From the NCBI RefSeq assembly GCF_014250515.1, contig NZ_CP060202.1, forward strand, positions 3,035,001 through 3,099,000: 64,000 nt of DNA. Direction: 5' to 3'. The position numbers and the translations under genes are program-made. This document shows, piece after piece, positions 35,085 to 42,808 of the stretch (within the stretch, counting starts at the first letter, position 1; each line of letters starts with the position of its first letter). The DNA comes from Hymenobacter sediminicola. Lineage in GTDB: Bacteria > Bacteroidota > Bacteroidia > Cytophagales > Hymenobacteraceae. Below the pieces are notes generated by a model. It did not search any database. It saw only the letters and a program-made list of their open reading frames with translations, and was not told the DNA's origin.

Positions 35085-36617
35085 ATGTCTGCATCTTCCT
35101 CTTCCATCCCGGCTAGTACCATTCGTGGGCTTCGTTGGAGCATGATTACTACCGTGGCCATTGCCGGGCTGCAATTCGTGTATTCCGGCATTATGTCGCG
35201 CCTGCTCACTCCCGCCGATTTTGGGCTGATGGGTATGGCCATGGTCGTCATCAGTTTCGGGAGCTATTTTGCCCACATGGGGCTGGAGCAGGCACTCATT
35301 CAGCGCTCCGACCTGCAACCCGTACACATCCGGGCCACCTCTACCGTAGCCATTGGGCTCGGCATTGTCGTGACGGGCCTGATGTGGGCGCTGGCGCCTC
35401 TGGCAACGCTGCTTTTCAAAGAGCCGGGCGTGGTGAATGTGCTGCGCGGCATGTCGCTCACTTTTTTGCTCAATAGCCTGGGCGCTACCTCGCAGAGCCT
35501 GCTGCGCCGCCGTATGGCGTTTGATTTGCTGGCCCGTATTGAGTTCGCGGCCTTTTTGGCGGGCTATGGCGTCATTGGGCTGGGAATGGCCTGGGCTGGC
35601 TGGGGCATCTGGAGCTTGGTAGGCGCTACACTGGCCAACCTGCTGGTGAAAGCCGTTGCGGCCTGGCTTTGTGTCCGGCACAGCCTGCGTCCGCCGCTGC
35701 GCTGGGCGCATTATCAGCCACTGGTCAATTTTGGCGGAGCAGTATCGGTGGTAAGTCTGCTGGAATATTTTGGGTCGAACCTTGACCGGCTGAGCATCGG
35801 CAGGCTGCTGGGCACCTTCACGTTGGGCCTCTACAACCGTACGTTTTTCCTGGTACAGTTGCCCCTCTACCATTTCACCGACAGCATTTCGCGGGTGATG
35901 CTGCCCTCCTACAGCAGTTTGCAGCACGACATTCCGCGCCTCCGCCCGCTCTACCTGACCACGCTCAGCCTATCGGCGTGGGTGATGCTGCCCATGGCCG
36001 CCGGCATGGCGGTGGCCGCCGAGCCGCTGGTGCGCGTGGTGCTGGGGCCACAATGGGGCGCGGCGGTGCCACTGCTGGGGCCGTTGGCCCTGATGGTTGG
36101 GGCGCACCTGCTCACCATCTACAGCGGGTCATTGTGCGAATCGTTGGGCCGGCTGCGGTTTAAGGTGTGGCTGCAGGTGGGCTTTATTGCGGGCCTGAGT
36201 GCGGGCCTGTGGCTGGCGGCCCCGTATGGGCTCCGCGCCATGGTGTTCACGGTGCTGCTGGCCGAAGTGCTTCGCCATCTTACGTATCAAGTGGCTATTC
36301 ACCGCTACCTCCAGATTCCGGCGGCGGGCCTTTGGGGCGCCTATTGGCCCGCGCTATGCACAGCACTGGTGCTGGCGCTGGTGCTGGGCACCGCGCAGAA
36401 TGGCCTGGCCCGCTTGGAAGCAGGTGCGCTGCTGCAACTGCTGGTACTGATGGTGCTGGGAGCCGTGGCGCTATTGGGCCAACTGGCAATGCCTTGGAAC
36501 CGCACGGTACGCATTTCCCTCTACAACGAACTGGAAGGTCACCTCAAGCCCGGCACGATGCGCAACCGCCTGCTTGCACTGCTGGGCCCGGCGCCTGCAG
36601 TGCTGCAACCCTCCTGA
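35085..36617 (+). CDS. Oligosaccharide flippase (Wzx/WzxC-like)
   Basis: A 510-residue multi-pass membrane protein of the MOP/polysaccharide-transporter superfamily. It opens with TIRGLRWSMITTVAIAGLQF and SRLLTPADFGLMGMAMVVISF, a hallmark of WzxC/EPS flippases. About 12-14 hydrophobic helices are present, with a central NLDRLSIGRLLGTFTLGLYNR block. It should move lipid-linked repeat units across the inner membrane. It lies between the putative glycosyltransferase and the GT4 gene, with short gaps of about 65-90 bases. Confidence 0.93.
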   Translation: MSASSSSIPASTIRGLRWSMITTVAIAGLQFVYSGIMSRLLTPADFGLMGMAMVVISFGSYFAHMGLEQALIQRSDLQPVHIRATSTVAIGLGIVVTGLMWALAPLATLLFKEPGVVNVLRGMSLTFLLNSLGATSQSLLRRRMAFDLLARIEFAAFLAGYGVIGLGMAWAGWGIWSLVGATLANLLVKAVAAWLCVRHSLRPPLRWAHYQPLVNFGGAVSVVSLLEYFGSNLDRLSIGRLLGTFTLGLYNRTFFLVQLPLYHFTDSISRVMLPSYSSLQHDIPRLRPLYLTTLSLSAWVMLPMAAGMAVAAEPLVRVVLGPQWGAAVPLLGPLALMVGAHLLTIYSGSLCESLGRLRFKVWLQVGFIAGLSAGLWLAAPYGLRAMVFTVLLAEVLRHLTYQVAIHRYLQIPAAGLWGAYWPALCTALVLALVLGTAQNGLARLEAGALLQLLVLMVLGAVALLGQLAMPWNRTVRISLYNELEGHLKPGTMRNRLLALLGPAPAVLQPS

Positions 36618-36681
36618 TTCTTCTCTTGGCTGGTAGTACTCTGCTTCCCTCCGCTTTTCACGCTCTGCTCTTTTCCTTCTC

Positions 36682-37935
36682 ATGAAAGTAGGCCTGGCAA
36701 CCCCCATCGACATTGAAGTGCTGTGCCCCCACCTGGATTTGCCGGCTGGCACTGTGCCGCCGCAAGGGTTAGGTGGCAGCGCCACTACGCCGCTGGTGCA
36801 GGGGTTGCTGGCAGCCGGGCATACTGTATCTGTCTACACGTTGGGCCGCAACATACCGGAACCTGTTGTGCTGCGTGGCCCACGCCTCACGGTGTATGTG
36901 GGAAATTTCCGGGCCCGGGCCCGGCAGTACTGCCCCGATATGTTTGAAGCCGAAGCGACTATTATCCGGCAGTTCATCGACCTGGACCAGCCTGATATCG
37001 TGCATGCGCACTGGGGCTACGAGTTTGCGCGTGGCGCATTGGCCAGCGGCTTTCCGCACCTCATTACCCTGCACGACAACCCCTGGAACGTGCTGCGCTA
37101 CCAACCCGACCTCTACCGGGTGGTGCGGCTGCTGCTTAAGCTCTGGGTGTTGCGGCGCGGCCAGCATTTCACGGCTGTATCGCCGTACCTGGCGCAGGCG
37201 CTGGAAAGTGCTTCCCGCAAGCTGACGGTAGTACCGAATGCCGTGCTGCCGGCTCCTGGTGGCGTCAAGGCTTTCCCCGACAAGAAGGTTCGGCGCATTG
37301 TGTCTATCCTCACGGGCTGGTCAGAGCTGAAAAACGCCGCCACCGCGCTGCAGGCCTTCCGGCAGGTACGCGAGCAGCTAGGCCCCGACCTGGAGTACTG
37401 GCTCTACGGCCCCGACTATGGTCCGGGTGAAGCAGCCCAGCAGTGGGCCGAAGCGCAGGGCCTCGCGGCAGGCGTGCAGTTTGGTGGGCTGCTGCCGCAC
37501 GAGGAACTGCTGCATTGCCTGCCCACTTTCGATGTGCTGCTGCATCCCTCGCGCGAAGAGTCGTTTGGGCTGACGCTGGTGGAAGCCATGCAGGCCGGCC
37601 TGCCAGTAGTGGGCGGCAGCCACTCCGGCGCCGTGCCCTGGGTGCTGGAAGGTGGCCGCTGCGGCCTGCTCGCCGACATCAACTCGCCCACGGCCATTGC
37701 CGCTGCTCTGCTCACGCTCTTTACGCAGCCCGCCCGCTACGAAGAGCTGAGTGCGCGGGGAGTAGACCGAGTAGCCAACCACTTCTCCCAGTCTGCCGTG
37801 ACGGCGGCCTACGAGCGACTCTACCAGCAGGTATTGGGCTGGAACCAGACAGCCGCCCGGCCACTGAAAACGCAGGCTATAGACTGGCAGCACATTGCCG
37901 AACCCCGTTCCGTTGCCCTTTCCCCGTTGTCATGA
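36682..37935 (+). CDS. GT4-family glycosyltransferase
   Basis: A 417-residue GT-B enzyme. The N-terminal half has a glycine-rich loop (PQGLGGSATTPLVQGLLAAGH) and PDIVHAHWGYEFA; the C-terminal half has the GT4 donor site HPSREESFGLTLVEAMQAGLPVV with the EX7E motif, and LPHEELLHCLPTFDVLL before it. The sugar is unknown. Its stop overlaps the start of the polymerase gene (ATGA), so the two are translationally coupled. Confidence 0.93.
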   Translation: MKVGLATPIDIEVLCPHLDLPAGTVPPQGLGGSATTPLVQGLLAAGHTVSVYTLGRNIPEPVVLRGPRLTVYVGNFRARARQYCPDMFEAEATIIRQFIDLDQPDIVHAHWGYEFARGALASGFPHLITLHDNPWNVLRYQPDLYRVVRLLLKLWVLRRGQHFTAVSPYLAQALESASRKLTVVPNAVLPAPGGVKAFPDKKVRRIVSILTGWSELKNAATALQAFRQVREQLGPDLEYWLYGPDYGPGEAAQQWAEAQGLAAGVQFGGLLPHEELLHCLPTFDVLLHPSREESFGLTLVEAMQAGLPVVGGSHSGAVPWVLEGGRCGLLADINSPTAIAAALLTLFTQPARYEELSARGVDRVANHFSQSAVTAAYERLYQQVLGWNQTAARPLKTQAIDWQHIAEPRSVALSPLS

Positions 37936-39260
37936 AAATCAATATTCGCTACTGCTATATCGGGGCCCTGCTGGTGCTGTTGCTATCCGACCCGCTGTTT
38001 TCGGAAATATTTACCGGCAAAGCGCCCGAAGGTGACCTGAGCCCACATCCGTCGCACGAATTCAACCTTCTGTACGCCAGGTTTTTTGCCATCATGTGCG
38101 TGGCACTCAGCGTGCTCTACTACCGTTATCTGCGTGGCATGGCACTCGGGGTGTTCTGGGCATCGGTGGCCGCTACGGGGTTGCTGGCCGCCGAGTCGTA
38201 CTGGTTTTATGATACACCGATGGTGTATCCGCATGTGTTTCAGAAGCTGCTGGTGTTGTTTGCCATCCCGGCTTTCTATGGCCTGTATGCACGCGTAGGC
38301 CGCATCACCCTCGCCGACATCATTCCGATGATATGGGTGGTACTAGCCCTGAATCTGGCGCTGGTGAACCTTGAGTCATTGAGTGTGGGGGCCTTCCTGG
38401 CGCACAACCGGGGGCTGTATGCCTCATCGGTGTATCTGCTGATGCTGCCCTTGCTTTACCATTTCAATGTTTATCTGGAGCAGCGGCAAACCCGGCAGCT
38501 GTTGCTGTTTTTTCTGGCTGCATTCGCCATCTTTTTCTTTCAGCACCGCACGGTGTGGGTGACATCGGCAGTAGCGCTGGCGCTGAATGCGCTGCTGATA
38601 GCCCGCGCCGCACCAAAACGCCTGGGCGGCGCGGCGGTGCCCATGCTGATAGGTATTCCGCTGCTGGTGGTGTCCCTGGCCGCGTCCTTCATTCTGGTGT
38701 CGTACCCGGAAGTGACGGAGAAGCTGGCAGCCAACTTCTCTGACATCGAGAACCACAGCACCCAGGGCACCGGCGAGTGGCGGGCCATACAATTCGATTC
38801 CTACTGGCCTTTCGTGGAGGATCATCCGGTGCTGGGCATGCGTCTGGCCGGCTTCGAGTTGCCGGTGCAGTTCTACAACCCTGAAAGCAATACGCCCTTC
38901 TTCGAGGACGGACACGGCCACAACCTGCACAGCTTCTACCTCGAAACCCTTTTCTACTTTGGGGCAGTGGGCCTGCTGCTGTTTGTGCTGCCTCACCTCT
39001 ACGTAGCGCGCCACCTGCTGCGCCGCGTCCCGGCTTCTCCCGAAGCCCTGACCTGGGCGATTCTCATCGTCACGAATCTGGTGTACGCCTACTCCTACTG
39101 CCTGCCGCCCTTTTTCTACGGCTTCATCGGGTTTGGCCTGTTGCGCATCACGCAGCTAACTGCTACGCCCCAGACGGCCAAAGCACCCTTGCCACCGCCT
39201 GCCCGGCCACAGCCGGCACCATTTCCTGCAGAAAGCAATTCGTTGCCTTTTCCTGTCTGA
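37932..39260 (+). CDS. O-antigen ligase/polymerase-like membrane protein (Wzy candidate)
   Basis: A 442-residue membrane protein with about 10-12 hydrophobic helices and a large loop between residues ~270 and 330, the usual shape of Wzy polymerases and WaaL ligases. The Wzy_C-type loop includes FDSYWPFVEDHPVLGMRLAGFE and GHGHNLHSFYLETLFYFGAVG; the NLHS.Y.ETL piece is typical of the family. The ATG at 37932 is chosen because it overlaps the GT4 stop and starts the first helix; a longer frame from 37443 only shadows the GT4 gene. It would join repeat units in the periplasm. Confidence 0.85.
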   Translation: MKINIRYCYIGALLVLLLSDPLFSEIFTGKAPEGDLSPHPSHEFNLLYARFFAIMCVALSVLYYRYLRGMALGVFWASVAATGLLAAESYWFYDTPMVYPHVFQKLLVLFAIPAFYGLYARVGRITLADIIPMIWVVLALNLALVNLESLSVGAFLAHNRGLYASSVYLLMLPLLYHFNVYLEQRQTRQLLLFFLAAFAIFFFQHRTVWVTSAVALALNALLIARAAPKRLGGAAVPMLIGIPLLVVSLAASFILVSYPEVTEKLAANFSDIENHSTQGTGEWRAIQFDSYWPFVEDHPVLGMRLAGFELPVQFYNPESNTPFFEDGHGHNLHSFYLETLFYFGAVGLLLFVLPHLYVARHLLRRVPASPEALTWAILIVTNLVYAYSYCLPPFFYGFIGFGLLRITQLTATPQTAKAPLPPPARPQPAPFPAESNSLPFPV

Positions 39261-39263
39261 GCT

Positions 39264-40229
39264 ATGCAGTCCTCTCCATTTGCTTCTACCAACCCAAGTC
39301 CTGCTGCGGCGCCTCCACGGGCGGCGGTGTTGTTTATCGTCTTCAACCGAGCCGATGTAACGATGCAGGTGCTGGCCGCCATCCGGGCAGCCCGCCCGCC
39401 GCGGCTCTATGTTGCGGCCGACGGCCCACGGGCCCAGCGGCCCACCGAGGCCGAAGCCTGCACGGCGGTTCGGGCGCAGGTGCTGGCCGCCATTGACTGG
39501 CCCTGTACGGTTGAGACGCTGTTTCGGGAGCAAAACCTGGGCTGCCGCCGGGCGGTGAGTGAGGCCATCAGCTGGTTTTTTGAGCACGAAGAAAGTGGCA
39601 TTATCCTCGAAGATGATTGCCTGCCGCACCCCAGCTTCTTCCCGTATTGCGAGCAGCTGCTGGAGCAGTATGCCCACGATACCCGCGTGCTGCATATCAG
39701 CGGCAGCAACCTACTGCGTGGCTGGCACCGCGACCCGGACTACTCTTACTTTTTCTCGCAATACGTGGGTATTTGGGGCTGGGCCACCTGGCGCCGGGCT
39801 TGGCAATTCTACGATGCGGCCACGCCGCTGCTGCCCGAGCTGGCCCGCAAAAACTACTTCTGGAACCGCTTTTTCCACCGGCTGGAGCAGCGCTTTGCTC
39901 TGCAGCCTCTATGGGCCACCCACACGGGCCAGCTGGACACCTGGGACTACCAGTGGGCTTTCACGCTGCTGAGCCAGTCGGGGCTGAGTATCACGCCGGG
40001 CGTAAACCTGATCAGCAACATTGGCTTCGGCGGCCAGGCTACCCACACGCACAACACCGACCACCCGTGGGCCAATCTGCCGACCCGGCCAATCCAGATG
40101 CCACTGCGCCATCCGCCTTTCATGATGCGCGATACGCTGTCGGACTACCGGCAATGGCGCTCCACGCTCCGCGACAAGGCGGTGGCGCGGGTACGGCAGC
40201 TGGCAGCGGTATTTTCCATCACGCTGTAG
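39264..40229 (+). CDS. Glycosyltransferase (GT-A, GNT-I/GT2-like)
   Basis: A 321-residue enzyme with a GT-A fold. It begins AVLFIVFNRADVTMQVLAAIRAARP, followed by YVAADGPR and the metal site ILEDDCLPHPSFFPYCEQLLE near residue 115. The block QYVGIWGWATWRRAWQFYD is typical of a group of polysaccharide-locus transferases whose donor is unknown. The start lies three bases after the polymerase stop, indicating the same operon. No membrane helix. Confidence 0.88.
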   Translation: MQSSPFASTNPSPAAAPPRAAVLFIVFNRADVTMQVLAAIRAARPPRLYVAADGPRAQRPTEAEACTAVRAQVLAAIDWPCTVETLFREQNLGCRRAVSEAISWFFEHEESGIILEDDCLPHPSFFPYCEQLLEQYAHDTRVLHISGSNLLRGWHRDPDYSYFFSQYVGIWGWATWRRAWQFYDAATPLLPELARKNYFWNRFFHRLEQRFALQPLWATHTGQLDTWDYQWAFTLLSQSGLSITPGVNLISNIGFGGQATHTHNTDHPWANLPTRPIQMPLRHPPFMMRDTLSDYRQWRSTLRDKAVARVRQLAAVFSITL

Positions 40230-40281
40230 CCACAAGACTCCTGATTTCTACTTCATACTCACACACTTAAAAGCCACTCGC

Positions 40282-41280
40282 ATGTCGGCAGTACAGCTCT
40301 CCATCATCGTTCCTACCTACAACCGCCTGCATGATCTGCAGCGCGTGCTGGGCCAGTTGCAGCGGATGCTACGGCCGCCAGGGCTTAGCCTGGAAATTCT
40401 TATCAGCGACAACTCTACTGAGGACGACACACAGCAGTGGGTAGAGCGCGAGCAGCCGGCTGGCATGCTCTACCACCGCAACGCCCATAATCTGGGCCAA
40501 TACAACAACTGCAACCTGGCGCTGCGGCGTGCACGCGGCGAGTGGGTGCAGATTCTGCACGACGACGACGAAATAACGCCCGACTACCTGCAGGCTCTCG
40601 TTCCATACCTCTCCGATCCTGACCTCGTGCTGGTGACCGGCCGGAGCATTTTTGTGGGCACGAATGCCGCCGACGTGCAACAGCAGCACGATTTGCGGCT
40701 GCAGCGGCTACATTTCACGTACCCGGCCCGGCTCAATGGCCGGCAGCTGTTCACCCAAACCCTGCAGCTGGGCTGCCCTTTCATTATTTCGCATTCGCTC
40801 ATGCGCCGCAAAGCCGTGTTGGCGGCGGGCAGCTTCAAGGAGCAGCTTCGCTACACCGGCGACTTCGACCTGTGGCTCCGCATGATGATGCGCGGCGACT
40901 TCCAACTCGTGGACGCCGTGATGGGCAACTATCATCTGCATCCCGGCAACCAGATTTCGACTCGCAAAACGCGCTGGGCCATGTATATGGAAAGCTACTG
41001 CCACGCCCTGTACTATCTGGCCCCCCTGCACCACTACGACCCAGCCGGGGCCGCGACGTTTCGCCAGGCACTTTCGAAGGAAGTACCCAAGCTGCAGTTC
41101 ATATCCGGACAGCTGCTGCACAACCCCAGCCTGAGCCGGCGCCTCAACACGTTGCTGCAGCGGCATCAGCTACAGCCCCGCACTACCCCGGCCTCGCTGC
41201 CTTATATGCTGCTCAATGCGCTGCCTGCCAACCTGGGCGGACAGCTCTACCGCGGGCTGGTAAGCACCATACCGGCCTGA
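40282..41280 (+). CDS. GT2-family glycosyltransferase
   Basis: A 332-residue GT2 enzyme. The nucleotide-binding opening is LSIIVPTYNRLHDLQRVLGQL, with ISDNSTEDDTQ near residue 37. The metal-binding motif is the acidic run HDDDE in WVQILHDDDEITPDYLQAL. The acceptor-side block RYTGDFDLWLRMMMRGDFQLVD follows, as in other GT2 enzymes of polysaccharide loci. The donor and acceptor are unknown. It lies between two other transferase genes of the plus-strand arm. Confidence 0.92.
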   Translation: MSAVQLSIIVPTYNRLHDLQRVLGQLQRMLRPPGLSLEILISDNSTEDDTQQWVEREQPAGMLYHRNAHNLGQYNNCNLALRRARGEWVQILHDDDEITPDYLQALVPYLSDPDLVLVTGRSIFVGTNAADVQQQHDLRLQRLHFTYPARLNGRQLFTQTLQLGCPFIISHSLMRRKAVLAAGSFKEQLRYTGDFDLWLRMMMRGDFQLVDAVMGNYHLHPGNQISTRKTRWAMYMESYCHALYYLAPLHHYDPAGAATFRQALSKEVPKLQFISGQLLHNPSLSRRLNTLLQRHQLQPRTTPASLPYMLLNALPANLGGQLYRGLVSTIPA

Positions 41281-41394
41281 AAACCGGGCAGACACATAGC
41301 AAAGCGTCAGGCGCTGTAGCAGAGCAGCAGGCTTCGCGGGCGCCATTCCTTCATCGGTAGATAGTTGCTTTTCACATCTCACTCTTTTGCGGCC

Positions 41395-42234
41395 ATGCTG
41401 TATATCGTCATCCCGGTTTTCAACCGTCTCTCCTATACACGCGCTTGTCTGGATGCGCTGCGGGCCCAGACGGAGCAGGGGTTTCAGACAATTGTGGTGG
41501 ATGATGGCTCGACGGATGGCACGGCCGAGGCCCTGGCCGCCGACTATCCGGAAGTCATTGTTCTGCCCGGCACGGGCTCGTTGTTCTGGACGGCCGGTGT
41601 GAACCTAGGCCTGCGCTATGCGCTGGACCAGGGTGCTAGCTGGCTGATGACCATGAACAACGACGTAGTCGCCTATCCTGATTTCGTGGAGAAAATGATG
41701 CAGGCCGCCCACAGCCGTCCCCCGGCGCTGTATGGAGCTTTTGAGCTGGACGCACGCACGCAGGAGCCGGTATATGCCGGCGGCTGGCTCAACTGGCGCA
41801 CCGGCAGCTTCCGGCGGCTGCTCGACGACGTGCCACTTGAGCAACGCCACGGCCAATACTCCACTGAATGCCTGCCAGGCCGCGGATTACTCATTCCGCG
41901 CGTCGTGTTTGAGCGTATCGGCTTGTTTGCGGCTGAGTTGCTCCCTCACTACTACGCCGATTACGACTTTACCCATCAGGCGCGGTTGGCAGGGTTTGAA
42001 GTGTATCTGAATTTTGATGCCTGCCTCGGCACCTACCCCGACGAAAGCGGCGACCAGCACAACCGGCAGCAGCGCACCCTACGCAATTACTACCAGCACC
42101 TGTTCAGCATCCGAGGCGGTGCCAACCTGCGGGACTTCACTTGGTTTGCACGGCGCAATTGCCCGCCCCGCGACTTACCTCTGTGCCTGCTCACAGGCTA
42201 TTCGCGCCGGTTAGTAGGTTACTTCCTGAAGTAA
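41395..42234 (+). CDS. GT2-family glycosyltransferase (rhamnosyltransferase-like)
   Basis: A 279-residue GT2 enzyme: LYIVIPVFNRLSYTRACLDAL, IVVDDGSTDGTAEAL, then the NDD-type metal site in MTMNNDVVAYPDF and the acidic YYADYDFTHQARLAGF in the acceptor half. The SLFWTAGVNLGLRYAL piece fits the rhamnosyltransferase-like branch. The ATG at 41395 is preferred to a TTG ten codons upstream. It is the last transferase gene of the plus-strand arm and is followed by a strong hairpin terminator. Confidence 0.92.
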   Translation: MLYIVIPVFNRLSYTRACLDALRAQTEQGFQTIVVDDGSTDGTAEALAADYPEVIVLPGTGSLFWTAGVNLGLRYALDQGASWLMTMNNDVVAYPDFVEKMMQAAHSRPPALYGAFELDARTQEPVYAGGWLNWRTGSFRRLLDDVPLEQRHGQYSTECLPGRGLLIPRVVFERIGLFAAELLPHYYADYDFTHQARLAGFEVYLNFDACLGTYPDESGDQHNRQQRTLRNYYQHLFSIRGGANLRDFTWFARRNCPPRDLPLCLLTGYSRRLVGYFLK

Positions 42235-42254
42235 GCTGGCTTCATTGCGCCTCT

Positions 42255-42312
42255 GCCACAGTGGCCCTGCTCTATTCCACACAGATAGTATCAGGGCTGC
42301 TGTGGCATTTTT
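42255..42312 (+). terminator. Terminator closing the plus-strand glycosyltransferase operon
   Basis: A 15-bp stem with two G-T wobble pairs (left 42255-42269, GCCACAGTGGCCCTG; right 42292-42306, CAGGGCTGCTGTGGC), a 22-base loop, then ATTTTT at 42307-42312. It begins 20 bases after the stop of the last glycosyltransferase gene. Confidence 0.7.
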
Positions 42313-42752
42313 GGCTGTTCACCTAGGCCATTCATACTATTCGCGCTCATATACAAGATAGACCAGTGGTCGAATTCCTATATCCAGTTGAACAATATGC
42401 CTGTTTTGCCACTGGCCCGCACTTTACCCGGTACAAAATTCGGGTCTTTACCAGCATCACCTTTCTGCATCAGTCAAAATTGAACGCAAGGCCGTCTGAT
42501 TCAAATCCTTACCCGCAATAATTCAACCTCAGCCAGGCCACTACTCTAAACTCCTATTTCGACAAAAAATATTTCTACTATTCACAAGCTATAGTTCAAT
42601 TTCTTAAAATGCACTGACACACATTATACAGGGGTTATTACATGATTTTTCCAATACATGAACCTTTATATACATTTCATATGTATGGCTCTATTACATA
42701 GTTACGCCTCTTTACTGATTCGCTTACAGAAGATGAATTAAGTTTTTCTGCG

Positions 42753-42760
42753 TAACTTTG
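42753..42760 (+). promoter_or_regulatory. Candidate -7 promoter box TAACTTTG
   Basis: TAACTTTG matches the Bacteroidota -7 consensus TAnnTTTG exactly. It lies 48 bases before the ATG of the beta-helix gene, in AT-rich DNA. No clear TTG element is seen at the -33 spacing. Confidence 0.5.
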
Positions 42761-42808
42761 CCTTACTCAAAACAACCTTTACGCTCTTTCACCTCTTAAA
42801 AAGTGCAA

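Larger units (their letters stand above)
42235..42808. other. Long AT-rich intergenic region upstream of the beta-helix gene (574 bp)
   Basis: After the terminator at 42255-42312 the sequence becomes strongly AT-rich compared with the flanking genes. It contains no open frame of note on either strand. One Bacteroidota-type promoter box lies at 42753-42760. The rest shows no repeat or hairpin that stands out. The size suggests an extended regulatory region for the secreted beta-helix protein. Confidence 0.5.

Noticed and set aside
37443..37931. N-terminal extension of the polymerase frame overlapping the GT4 gene
   Set aside because: The first 163 codons are out of frame with the conserved GT4 protein and have no similarity. 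The ATG at 37932 overlaps the GT4 stop in the usual way.
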